From: an uncultured Rhodospirillales bacterium
GTDB taxonomy: Bacteria; Pseudomonadota; Alphaproteobacteria; Rhodospirillales; 2-02-FULL-58-16
Length of the DNA stretch: 9,955 bases
Assembly: GCA_913053795.1 (NCBI GenBank)
Contig: CAJXGZ010000059.1
Location: forward strand, 1 to 9,955
Direction of reading: 5' to 3'
This document shows positions 1-6,826 of the stretch, one piece after another (position 1 is the stretch's first letter; the number at the start of each line of letters is the position of its first letter). Below the pieces are notes generated by a model. The model was not told the origin of the DNA. It made no database searches and was given only the letters and a program-made list of their open reading frames with translations. The position numbers were made by a program, and so were the translations under genes.

Positions 1-730
1 CCGTGGCCAGGGCGGCCTCGTCGACAATTCCGCCGCGCGATGTATTTATCAAGATAGCGCCCTTCTTCATGGCGGCGATCGCCTCGCCGCCGATCAGGCC
101 GCGGGTGCCGTCGATCAGGGGGACGTGCAGGCTTATCACGTCGCTGGCCGCCAGCAGATCAGTCATGTCGAGACGCCGGACACCGTCCCATGCCGGATCG
201 GCGGCGGCGACGAACGGATCATAGGCCGCCACCGCCATGCCGAGGGCGCGAGCGCGGGCGGCGGTCAGGCGGGCGATGCCGCCGAAACCGATCAGCCCCA
301 AAAGCTTGCCGCAGATCTCGCGGCCGATACAGGAGCGGCGCGGCCAACTCCCCTCGATTACCTCGGCGGTAGCGGCATAAGAGCCGCGCAGCAAAATCAT
401 AGCGACGGCAATGACATATTCCGCCACCGCCGAGTCGTTGGCCCCGGTGGCCGGGCAAACTTCGATGTCCCGCGCCCGGCAGGTTTCCAGGTTGATGTTG
501 TCCAGGCCTACCCCGAGCCGGCCAACCACCAAAAGGCTTGGCGCGGCTTCCAGCAGGGCGTCCCGGACCTGGGTCCGGTTACGCACGATCAGGCCCCGCG
601 CCTCGCCAAGGACGGCCGCAAGGTCGGCCGACCGGTCAACCAGGCCGGGGTCGCAAAGAACATCGAAATCGGCGGCGAGGCCGTCGACGGCCGTCTGGTC
701 CATGAATTCGGAGATGACGATGTCAGGCAT
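1..730 (-). CDS. slcC: (S)-sulfolactate dehydrogenase-like D-isomer 2-hydroxyacid dehydrogenase (3' end outside window)
   Basis: This is an NAD-dependent 2-hydroxyacid dehydrogenase of the D-3-phosphoglycerate dehydrogenase family. It most resembles SlcC, which oxidises (S)-3-sulfolactate to 3-sulfopyruvate in the cytoplasm. About 243 residues are visible of a usual 310 or so. The N-terminal catalytic half carries NRTQV and the RLGVGLDNI stretch typical of the family. The Rossmann segment reads GLIGFGGIAR, so the third glycine of the GxGxxG fingerprint is alanine, with an acidic residue (YDP) at the end of strand 2. INTSRGG supplies the catalytic arginine region; the catalytic Glu and His lie beyond the window. 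The ATG at 730 has AAGGA 6 bases upstream and follows the flavoprotein stop by 8 bases, so it is probably cotranscribed. The SlcC call rests on remembered family resemblance plus a suyB homolog in the same cluster. A generic D-3-phosphoglycerate or glyoxylate dehydrogenase is the alternative. Confidence 0.72.
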   Translation of the reverse strand, partial: MPDIVISEFMDQTAVDGLAADFDVLCDPGLVDRSADLAAVLGEARGLIVRNRTQVRDALLEAAPSLLVVGRLGVGLDNINLETCRARDIEVCPATGANDSAVAEYVIAVAMILLRGSYAATAEVIEGSWPRRSCIGREICGKLLGLIGFGGIARLTAARARALGMAVAAYDPFVAAADPAWDGVRRLDMTDLLAASDVISLHVPLIDGTRGLIGGEAIAAMKKGAILINTSRGGIVDEAALAT

Positions 731-738
731 GATTGTCC

Positions 739-2445
739 TTAAAGAAGACTCTCGCCGGGACTTACCCTTGTGAACCGCACCGGCTCGGTATCAACTGCCA
801 TTTCTTCACCGTCAAGGCGCACGCGGGTAAAGCTGGAGGCGTCGAGATCGCCGGCTTGCGGAAAGTCGGACCGGTAATGGGCGCCACGGGAATTCTCGCG
901 GGCGATTGCCGCCGCGGTGATGGCCCGGCTAACCATAACGAGACTCTTGAAATTCAGCCAATCGTGCCATGTGAGATTGAAGGCGAGTTCTTTCCCGTCG
1001 ACGCCGGTGGCATCGAGTTCGCGGTCCAGTTCCGCCAGACCGTCCCGGGCGCGCGCCAATCCTTCCGCGTCGCGGATTATGCCCGCGTCCTCCCACATCA
1101 TCTCGCGCAGCCGCGTGGCGATTCCATGCAGGTCTCCCGGCGAACCGGTCAACGGGATCAGGCAGCGCTCCACCGCCGCGGCTATGGCGTCTTCATCGGG
1201 ATCGCGGGCGAGCCCGGCGCTTGGAACCCAGGCGCCTATGCTGTCACCGGCAATGCCGCCGAAGACGGTGGAGTTGGCTACCCCGTTACCGCCAAGCCTG
1301 TTGGCGCCGTGGACGCCGCCCGCATCCTCGCCGGCGACGAAAAGGCCCTCCAGTTCCGTCGTGCAGTCAACGTCGAAAACGACGCCACCCATCATATAAT
1401 GACCTGTGGGCACCACATCGACCAGGCCGTCAACGAGGTTGATACCGTAGTCGGCACAGCGTTCGATCATGCCCTTGAACTCGCTCTTGACCTTTTCTGA
1501 ATCGAGGTGGCGCATAGTGATATAGAGGCCGCCCTTCGACCCGACGTTGCCGCCGCGCATCTCGGCGAACATGGCGCGGCTGACGATATCGCGCGTCGCG
1601 CGCTCTCCGCGGGGGTCGTATTTATGCATGAAGCGTTTGCCGTCACCGCCAAGGAGGTGGCCGCCGGCGCCACGCAAGCCTTCTTCGATAATGGTGCCGG
1701 TAATGCGTGTCTCGAGCCCCGCGATGAGTCCCGTCGGGTGAAACTGGACCATCTCCATGTCGCGCAAGGGCAGGCCGGCGCGCAGGGCCATGGCCAGGCC
1801 GTCGCAACTCTTGTCGCCGGAAGGCGTGTGGTACTTGTACATAGTGGGTCCGCCACCAGTGGCCAGAAGCACTGCCTTGGCCTGGACGAAGACGAAATCA
1901 CCGGTCCGCATGTCGATCATCAGCACCCCGGCGATAGCGTCCCCGGAAGGTGTTTTGATCAGTTCCACCGCGCGGTGGTCCTCGAGGCGCCCGATGTCGC
2001 GGGCCCAGATCTGCTCGGCCAGGCGGCTCATTATTTCTATCCCCGTCAGGTCCCCCTTGTGCACGGTGCGGTCGAAGGTCTGTCCGGCGAAGGCCTTTTG
2101 ATGGACTGTCCCGTCCGCCATCCTGTCGAAGAAACAACCCAGGTCGTTTTCAAGCTCACGAACCCGGACCTGGGCTTCCTTTACCAGGGTCCAAGCCAGA
2201 TCCTGGTCGTTCAGCCACTTGCCGCCTTCGATTGTGTCCATGAAGTGGCGTTCGATGGAATCGCCGGCCGCCAAGGCGACATTGTAGCCGCCCTGGACCA
2301 TGCGGGTGCAGCCGGTCTTTCCCAGGAGTCCCTTGACCGCCACCGTAATCGACAGGTCCGGCGCCGCCGAATGGGCGTGCAACGCCGCGAAAAGGCCAGC
2401 GCCGCCGCTACCGAGAATCAGAACGTCGGCCTTGAGTCGCTTCAA
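739..2445 (-). CDS. SDH/FRD-type flavoprotein subunit with altered active-site motifs
   Basis: This 568-residue FAD protein belongs to the succinate dehydrogenase/fumarate reductase flavoprotein family and probably pairs with the iron-sulfur subunit and anchors at 7539-9027. The FAD-binding LGSGGAG is at residues 11-17, HPTG at 236-239, the ATRD arginine at 285, HYMMGG at 349-354 and GANRLGGN at 381-388, so the His and Arg residues used by SDH/FRD are present. Three positions differ. The histidine that carries covalent FAD is Cys46 (CTRMVQGG in place of HTVxAQGG), so FAD is probably non-covalent. The TEG motif is EEG (254-256). RGEGG is RGAGG (258-262). These suggest a substrate other than plain succinate or fumarate, which is inference. 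The start is TTG at 2445, overlapping the hydratase beta stop as TTGA, with GAGGG 7-8 bases upstream; no ATG fits. L-aspartate oxidase is less likely because a partner iron-sulfur subunit and membrane anchors are encoded nearby. Confidence 0.85.
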   Translation of the reverse strand: MKRLKADVLILGSGGAGLFAALHAHSAAPDLSITVAVKGLLGKTGCTRMVQGGYNVALAAGDSIERHFMDTIEGGKWLNDQDLAWTLVKEAQVRVRELENDLGCFFDRMADGTVHQKAFAGQTFDRTVHKGDLTGIEIMSRLAEQIWARDIGRLEDHRAVELIKTPSGDAIAGVLMIDMRTGDFVFVQAKAVLLATGGGPTMYKYHTPSGDKSCDGLAMALRAGLPLRDMEMVQFHPTGLIAGLETRITGTIIEEGLRGAGGHLLGGDGKRFMHKYDPRGERATRDIVSRAMFAEMRGGNVGSKGGLYITMRHLDSEKVKSEFKGMIERCADYGINLVDGLVDVVPTGHYMMGGVVFDVDCTTELEGLFVAGEDAGGVHGANRLGGNGVANSTVFGGIAGDSIGAWVPSAGLARDPDEDAIAAAVERCLIPLTGSPGDLHGIATRLREMMWEDAGIIRDAEGLARARDGLAELDRELDATGVDGKELAFNLTWHDWLNFKSLVMVSRAITAAAIARENSRGAHYRSDFPQAGDLDASSFTRVRLDGEEMAVDTEPVRFTRVSPGESLL

Positions 2446-3053
2446 CCAACCACCCTCAGGGATGCGAGAGCGGCGGCGCGACGGTCGCTGGCGCGTTCAT
2501 TCACCACCCGATAGAGGCTGTCACCGTAAGAATCCATGGCGACCAGAAGGGGGCCGAAATCCTTGATCTTGAATTTCCACAAGCTCTCCGGGTTAAGATC
2601 GTCCAGGTCCACATCTTCGATCTTCTCGATCCAGGTCGTTTCCAGCGCCGCCGCGCCGCCGACGATGGCGAGGTAAACACCGCCCAGATCCCGGAATGCG
2701 TTTTGGGACTCGGCAAGGAGCCCCCCTTTGCCGATAATTACGCGCACTCCGTAGCGTTCCATCAGCGGGCGGGTGAAGCGCTCCATGCGGGCGCTGGTCG
2801 TGGTGCCGATGCAAACCGGGGCGTAGCCGGCTGGATAATCATCGCAGGCCGCCACCGTCTTTACGTTCGGCGCGGTGTGGATCACCGCATGTCCCCGGAG
2901 GTCAAACTTGGTCTTACGGCCGCGATCGAACATATGGATCTGAGTGGCGTCGCGAATACCGAAGAGGGTGTCCTGCAAGATCACCTGATCGCCGACGCGC
3001 AGTTTGCGCACGTCTTCTTCGCTACAAGGCAGGGAAAGGTTGTGCTCGGTCAT
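2442..3053 (-). CDS. Class I fumarase/tartrate dehydratase-type hydro-lyase, beta subunit
   Basis: This 203-residue protein matches the C-terminal (beta) domain of class I fumarases, encoded separately as in TtdB and two-subunit fumarases. It completes the substrate site of the [4Fe-4S] alpha subunit encoded just upstream. Visible landmarks are the family arginine in IRDAT (Arg34), TTTSARM (residues 84-90, Arg89), IGKGG (107-111, Lys109) and ESLWKFKIKDFGPLLVAMDS (156-175), which is very close to the family C-terminus. Departures are RDATQIHM where most members have RDAAHKR, and GTTTS where most have GPTTS. The ATG at 3053 lies 2 bases after the alpha stop, so the two are surely cotranslated. 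The C-terminus overlaps the flavoprotein start by 4 bases. Fumarate, tartrate, mesaconate or a sulfonated analogue could be the substrate; the sequence alone does not decide. Confidence 0.88.
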   Translation of the reverse strand: MTEHNLSLPCSEEDVRKLRVGDQVILQDTLFGIRDATQIHMFDRGRKTKFDLRGHAVIHTAPNVKTVAACDDYPAGYAPVCIGTTTSARMERFTRPLMERYGVRVIIGKGGLLAESQNAFRDLGGVYLAIVGGAAALETTWIEKIEDVDLDDLNPESLWKFKIKDFGPLLVAMDSYGDSLYRVVNERASDRRAAALASLRVVG

Positions 3054-3055
3054 GG

Positions 3056-3931
3056 CTAATACCCCAGTTCGATCCCGGCGGGCGTGAACGTGGCCGTGGC
3101 CCGGCGAGCGGAATGACATTGGATGTTGATGGCCACCGGGTTCATGGTGATGTGAGTGGCGGCCGTTTCCACATGCACGGCGAAAGCGGTGGAATCGCCG
3201 CCCAACCCCTGCGGACCTATGCCCAGGGAGTTGACCGCCTTGGCGAGCTTTTCCTCCAGTTCCGCGCCCCGGGGATCGTCGCACCGGCTGCCCAGCGGAC
3301 GGGTAGCGGCGATCTTAGCCAGATGAACGCAAAGATCGGACGTGCCGCCGACGCCAACCCCGACGATGGTCGGTGGACAGACCTTGCCGCCAAGCTCCAG
3401 CACCTTGTCGATAACGAAGGTCTGAACCCCCGCGATACCTTCGGCCGGGATGCACATCTTCAGGAAGGATCCGTTTTCGGAACCGCTTCCCTTGGGAATC
3501 ATCTCGATTACCATCTCGTCCGGGTGGTCGGAGAAATCGAAGTTGATTAGCGGAATCCGCCGACCGCACGAATTATATTCGTTCTCCCGGGTGATTGGAT
3601 GGACTACGGAAGAACGCAACGGGTATTCTGTCGTAGCGCGGGCGCAGCCCCGGGTTATGGCTTCCTTGAGGGCGAAACCGTCCACCTGCACGCCGCCTCC
3701 GATAGTGACGTTGTAGATCGGGATTCCCGTGTCTTGGCACAAAAGGTTGTCGGTTCCATAGGCGACCCTGATGTTTTCAATCATGGTGGCGAGGATGGTT
3801 TTCGCCGTGGCGTCGGTTTCTTCCGCGTCCAATCTCTGAAACCCCTCCTTGATATCGTCGGGAAGGTCCTTCAGCGCACGGATATAGAGTTGTTTAGCCG
3901 TCTCCTCAACGGAATTAGTGTCTACTATCAT
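3056..3931 (-). CDS. Class I fumarase/tartrate dehydratase-type hydro-lyase, alpha [4Fe-4S] subunit
   Basis: This 291-residue protein is the N-terminal (alpha) part of the class I fumarase family, cytoplasmic and oxygen-sensitive because of an exposed [4Fe-4S] cluster. Likely cluster ligands are Cys65 (CQDTG), Cys185 (CPPTIVGVGVGG) and Cys272 (QCHSARRATA); their spacing matches that of L-tartrate dehydratase alpha. The Gln66-Asp67 pair beside Cys65 includes the family's proposed acid/base. GSGSEN is at 148-153. The substrate-contact stretch that usually reads close to RKNTGDNTG is here REN followed by EYNSCGRR (115-125), a clear departure. The ATG at 3931 is chosen over GTG at 3949 because AAGGAGG sits 6 bases before it and the usual N-terminus starts there. 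It lies 27 bases after the ABC permease stop and 2 bases before its beta partner. Confidence 0.9.
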   Translation of the reverse strand: MIVDTNSVEETAKQLYIRALKDLPDDIKEGFQRLDAEETDATAKTILATMIENIRVAYGTDNLLCQDTGIPIYNVTIGGGVQVDGFALKEAITRGCARATTEYPLRSSVVHPITRENEYNSCGRRIPLINFDFSDHPDEMVIEMIPKGSGSENGSFLKMCIPAEGIAGVQTFVIDKVLELGGKVCPPTIVGVGVGGTSDLCVHLAKIAATRPLGSRCDDPRGAELEEKLAKAVNSLGIGPQGLGGDSTAFAVHVETAATHITMNPVAINIQCHSARRATATFTPAGIELGY

Positions 3932-3937
3932 GTGTTG

Positions 3938-3944
3938 CCTCCTT
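3938..3944 (-). promoter_or_regulatory. Strong ribosome binding site of the hydratase alpha gene
   Basis: AAGGAGG on the minus strand lies 6 bases before the ATG at 3931. It decides against the in-frame GTG at 3949, which lies upstream of this site. Together with the 27-base spacer it marks a fresh initiation point after the tightly overlapped transporter genes. Confidence 0.75.
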
Positions 3945-3958
3945 ATCACCCCGGGGGG

Positions 3959-4843
3959 TTAATTTTGCATACCCCATTTGCGGACCGTGGCGTTTTCGAT
4001 GGGCCGGAAAATCAGGTTTTCGACCCCCAGCCCGATAATGATCACGGCCCCCAAGCCGGCGAAAACATAGGCGATTTCGAGTTCGTTCTTGTTCTCGTAA
4101 ATGAACCAGCCGAGGCCGCCCGACCCGGAACTGACGCCGAACACCAACTCGGCGGCAATCAGGGTGCGCCAGGCAAACGCCCAGGAAATCTTGAGGCCCG
4201 AAAGAATCGAAGGAAAGGCCGCCATGATTAGAATATTGCCGACGTAGCGTATTCCCGTCAGGCCATAGTTGCGTCCGGCCATGCGCATGGTGTTGCTGAC
4301 CGAGAGAAAGCCGGAGTGGGTGGCCAGCGACAACGGCCACAACACCGCGTGGATCAAGACGAAAACCATGCTGCCGTTGCCGAGGCCGAACCACAGAAGG
4401 GCCAGCGGCAATAGCGCAATCGCCGGCAGCGGGTTGAACATGGAGGTCAATGTCACCAGCAAGTCATTACCGAGGCGGGTGGCGACGGCAAGAGTTGTAA
4501 GGATCATGGAGATGATGACGCCGGCGGCATAGCCCATCAACAAAACTTTGATCGAGACCCAGGCCTTGAGCAACAAGGAGCCATTCAACACCGCGTCGTA
4601 AAAGGCATACGCGGTGTTGGTGAAGGTCGGGAACATCAGCGGGTTTTTGAGCGGAACCGCGTAGGCCTGCCAAACACTCACCAGCAGCACCAGGATGAGA
4701 ACACGGCGCAACAGCGTGATGTTGGTAATTTTTTCCCATTTCGACAAGGGACGCCGGATTTGTCCCAGATCGGCGGTGTCCAGCAGACCCCGTTCGAACT
4801 CGGGCCGCAATGGAGGAGTGATCTTTTGCGGTTTCTCAGGCAT
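3959..4843 (-). CDS. ABC transporter permease, NitT/TauT (SsuC/TauC) type
   Basis: This is the inner-membrane permease of an importer of the nitrate/sulfonate/taurine family, 294 residues. A cytoplasmic N-terminus of about 45 residues is followed by several hydrophobic segments, starting near LLRRVLILVLLVSVWQAYAV. The EAA loop that contacts the ATPase is recognisable around residues 200-235, with the order A, then G (RNYGL), then P near FPSILSGLKI. The ATG at 4843 overlaps the ATPase stop by 8 bases and has GAGGAGG about 8 bases upstream, inside the ATPase gene. An in-frame upstream extension in the same open frame is not family-like. The substrate cannot be read from the permease; the neighbourhood suggests a sulfonate or sulfocarboxylate. 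Confidence 0.88.
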   Translation of the reverse strand: MPEKPQKITPPLRPEFERGLLDTADLGQIRRPLSKWEKITNITLLRRVLILVLLVSVWQAYAVPLKNPLMFPTFTNTAYAFYDAVLNGSLLLKAWVSIKVLLMGYAAGVIISMILTTLAVATRLGNDLLVTLTSMFNPLPAIALLPLALLWFGLGNGSMVFVLIHAVLWPLSLATHSGFLSVSNTMRMAGRNYGLTGIRYVGNILIMAAFPSILSGLKISWAFAWRTLIAAELVFGVSSGSGGLGWFIYENKNELEIAYVFAGLGAVIIIGLGVENLIFRPIENATVRKWGMQN

Positions 4844-5678
4844 GGGGGGCGGCCTCCTCTTCCAAGATGCGGTCGGCGAACAGCATGTTATGGATTTTGT
4901 CGTGCAGTTTCTTGAACTCTTCACCGCCCTGGTTGTCGTGATCGAACTGATGAACGTTGAGTTCCGCCTTCACTTGGCCGGGATGCGGCGACATCACGAG
5001 AATGCGGTTGCCGATGATGATCGCTTCCTCAATCGAATGGGTGACGAACAGAACCGTGAAACGGAGATCATCCCACAATTGCAGGAGTTCCTCCTGCATC
5101 GCAAGCCGCGTCAGGGCGTCCAGCGCGGCGAAGGGCTCGTCCATCAAAAGGACATCCGCTTCCATCGCCAACGCCCTGGCGATGGCCACGCGCTGCTTCA
5201 TGCCGCCCGAGAGCATGTGGGGATAGACATCGGTGAACTTGGACAGGTTGACCTTCTCGATAAATCTGATGGCTTGTTTCTCGGCATCCTTCCGGGAGAA
5301 CCTGGAACTCGCCAGCATCGGAAACATTACGTTCTGTTTCACCGTCTTCCACGGGAATAGTTGATCGAACTCCTGGAACACCATCATGCGGTTCGGCCCC
5401 GGACCGGTAATGACGCCGTCGTTCAGTCTGATGGTCCCTTCATCCGGCAACATAAATCCGGCGATCCCCTTGAGCATGGTCGATTTTCCACAGCCCGTAG
5501 GGCCGAGAAGTATGAAGCGGTCCCCCGTATAGACCTTAAAATCAATCCGATAGGTCGCCGTCACCAAGTGTTCCTTGGTTTTGTACTGAAGGGTGGCGCC
5601 ATCGACCTCAAGCAAGGGGCGGGTAGCGGAGCCTTGCGGCTCCGCCACCTCCTCGGTGATTTCGGGAATCAAGTTCAA
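4836..5678 (-). CDS. ABC transporter ATP-binding protein, NitT/TauT (SsuB/TauB) type
   Basis: This 280-residue cytoplasmic ATPase energises the importer. It has Walker A GPTGCGKS (59-66), Q-loop Gln102, signature LSGGMKQR (156-163), Walker B VLLMDEP (176-182) and H-loop His214 (VTHS). FPWKTVKQNV after the Q-loop is typical of SsuB/TauB relatives. There is no ATG near the start. The TTG at 5678 overlaps the stop of the binding-protein gene as TTGA; a second TTG at 5672 sits better behind GGGAG, so the true start may be two codons downstream. The gene is translationally coupled on both sides and complete, with an acidic tail (LEEE) after the nucleotide-binding domain. Confidence 0.92.
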   Translation of the reverse strand: MNLIPEITEEVAEPQGSATRPLLEVDGATLQYKTKEHLVTATYRIDFKVYTGDRFILLGPTGCGKSTMLKGIAGFMLPDEGTIRLNDGVITGPGPNRMMVFQEFDQLFPWKTVKQNVMFPMLASSRFSRKDAEKQAIRFIEKVNLSKFTDVYPHMLSGGMKQRVAIARALAMEADVLLMDEPFAALDALTRLAMQEELLQLWDDLRFTVLFVTHSIEEAIIIGNRILVMSPHPGQVKAELNVHQFDHDNQGGEEFKKLHDKIHNMLFADRILEEEAAPHA

Positions 5679-6706
5679 CTCCCGGAAAGACCGTAAATCT
5701 CCGGAAAGAAGTAGTCCTTCCAGCTTTTCGCCTTGGTATTCAACGCCCCCACCTTATACATGAATTTGGCGTATTTCATGGTGTTGCGCGGGGTAATCGT
5801 GAACGAGATCTCGGGATCGCTCACGATCTTCTCGATAAACTTAAGCGAAAGTTTTGAATGGGTCTGCTTGATGTAGACCTTGGCCGCCGCGTTCTTGTCG
5901 GCGTTGATCATTTCCATCGACTTTTTGAGAGCGTTGACGACCGCCTTGTACATCTTGGGATTGTCGTTGCGGAAGACGGCGCGCGCCCAAACGGCGTTGA
6001 AGGTGGAAGGCCCACCGAGAACATCGTACGAGCTAATAACCTTATGCACCTTGGGATCTCTCAACTCCTGGTACATGAAAGGCGGGCTTGTAAAGTGCGC
6101 GGTGATTCCGGACTTGCCAGACAATAATGCGGCGACGCCGTCCGGATGCTTCATGGACACGGTCCACTTGTCGAGAACATCGTACTTGCCGGGACCGAAG
6201 GCTTGCTCCGCCGCCATCTGCAACGTCCTTGCCTGAACCGAGACCTTCACCGACGGCAGGGCGATCTTGTCGTTCGCGGTGAAGTCCTTGAGAGTCTTCA
6301 CCTTCGGGTTATTGGTGTTGAGATAGAGCGGCATGGCATTGAGCGCCGCCACACCCTTGACGTTAAGGTTGCCCTTGCTCTTGTCCCAAATAGTCAACAG
6401 CGGGCCGACGCCGCCCGATGCGAAATCAACGTTGCCCGATAACAGGGCGTCGTTCATCGCCGCGCCGCCGGAGAAACGGGCCCAGGTAACCTTGATGTCG
6501 CCGAGACCGAGTTTTTTCGCTGCTTTCTCAATGAGCTTGTACTCCCTCATCATCTGCAACGGCAGGTAACCAATGCCGAACTGCTGGGCCAACCGCACTT
6601 CCTTTACCTCGGCCCTCGCCGGGGTAGTGGTAACGCTACTCAGCAAAAACGCGCCGACTATAGCCAACATGCTTCCGCGCAACGTTATCTTGAAGATGTT
6701 AATCAT
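5675..6706 (-). CDS. Periplasmic substrate-binding protein, NitT/TauT (SsuA/TauA, NMT1-like) type
   Basis: This 343-residue periplasmic binding protein would give the importer its specificity. It begins with a clear signal peptide: a charged start, a hydrophobic core around residues 13-24, and a probable cut after Ala32 (ARA|E). The mature domain starts with VRLAQQFGIGYLPLQMMREY, typical of the family, followed by LLSGNVDFASGGVGPLL, the segment that usually lines the ligand site in SsuA/TauA relatives. The ATG at 6706 has AGGAGG 8 bases upstream. As the first gene after the only real gap, it probably starts a transcript or a processed segment. The ligand is not readable; a sulfolactate- or sulfosuccinate-like compound is inferred from the cluster. 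Confidence 0.9.
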   Translation of the reverse strand: MINIFKITLRGSMLAIVGAFLLSSVTTTPARAEVKEVRLAQQFGIGYLPLQMMREYKLIEKAAKKLGLGDIKVTWARFSGGAAMNDALLSGNVDFASGGVGPLLTIWDKSKGNLNVKGVAALNAMPLYLNTNNPKVKTLKDFTANDKIALPSVKVSVQARTLQMAAEQAFGPGKYDVLDKWTVSMKHPDGVAALLSGKSGITAHFTSPPFMYQELRDPKVHKVISSYDVLGGPSTFNAVWARAVFRNDNPKMYKAVVNALKKSMEMINADKNAAAKVYIKQTHSKLSLKFIEKIVSDPEISFTITPRNTMKYAKFMYKVGALNTKAKSWKDYFFPEIYGLSGS

Positions 6707-6714
6707 ATACTGAA

Positions 6715-6720
6715 CCTCCT
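6715..6720 (-). promoter_or_regulatory. Ribosome binding site of the binding-protein gene
   Basis: AGGAGG on the minus strand, 8 bases before the ATG at 6706. This is a consensus site, in keeping with the high expression usual for periplasmic binding proteins. Confidence 0.75.
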
Positions 6721-6740
6721 ATTTATAGTCAGTGTTTCAG

Positions 6741-6765
6741 TTTTTTTGCTTTTTTTGCTTTTTTT
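6741..6765 (-). repeat. Three A7 tracts in 9-base phase (intergenic)
   Basis: On the minus strand three runs of seven A are separated by GC, giving a direct repeat with a 9-base period in otherwise GC-rich DNA. A-tracts phased near one helical turn are known to bend DNA, so this may be a curved regulatory element or an A-rich 5' leader of the transporter mRNA. It also resembles a replication-slippage repeat. Seen directly; any function is inference. Confidence 0.6.
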
Positions 6766-6766
6766 G

Positions 6767-6786
6767 GGCCCCTAAAAGTACGGGCC
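6767..6786 (-). other. Inverted repeat (GGCCC/GGGCC, 10-base loop) in the intergenic gap
   Basis: GGCCC and GGGCC are separated by 10 bases and would form a short GC hairpin in the transcript between the TauE-like gene and the binding-protein gene. On the minus strand it is followed by A runs rather than U runs, so it is not a normal rho-independent terminator. It could mark an mRNA processing or stability point between the upstream and downstream halves of the cluster. Confidence 0.4.
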
Positions 6787-6813
6787 ATATAGTAAATTTT
6801 CTGGTCCGCGCAA
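6786..6813 (-). promoter_or_regulatory. Weak candidate sigma-70-type promoter for the ABC transporter genes
   Basis: On the minus strand TTGCGC (-35-like, 3/6) and TATATG (-10-like, 4/6) are separated by 16 bases, in the only intergenic region long enough for a promoter. It would start a transcript about 75 bases upstream of the binding-protein ATG. The match is poor and the -10 overlaps the hairpin arm, so this is a guess based mainly on position. Confidence 0.22.
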
Positions 6814-6826
6814 TCCTGAATTCTTC

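Noticed and set aside
739..2445. L-aspartate oxidase or adenylylsulfate reductase alpha subunit
   Set aside because: Lack of the covalent-FAD histidine fits both, but an SDH-type three-cluster iron-sulfur subunit and membrane anchors are encoded in the same cluster. HPTG, HYMMGG and GANR are kept in SDH/FRD spacing, and no aprB-like ferredoxin gene is present.
1507..2514. A 335-residue open frame on the plus strand opposite the flavoprotein gene
   Set aside because: It mirrors the real minus-strand gene in GC-rich DNA, has no recognisable domain, and crosses two well-supported genes. The same applies to the plus-strand frames at 125-742 and 733-1500.
3932..3949. GTG start at 3949 for the hydratase alpha subunit
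   Set aside because: It would place the AAGGAGG site inside the coding region and add six residues not typical of the family; the ATG at 3931 has ideal spacing.
3947..3956. CCCCGGGG palindrome just after the permease stop as a terminator or operator
   Set aside because: It has no loop, no U tract and no partner site. It probably reflects base composition, and the hydratase genes follow within 27 bases.
6767..6786. Rho-independent terminator after the TauE-like gene
   Set aside because: The hairpin exists but the minus-strand transcript continues with A runs, not U. On the plus strand the T runs come before the hairpin, so neither direction fits.
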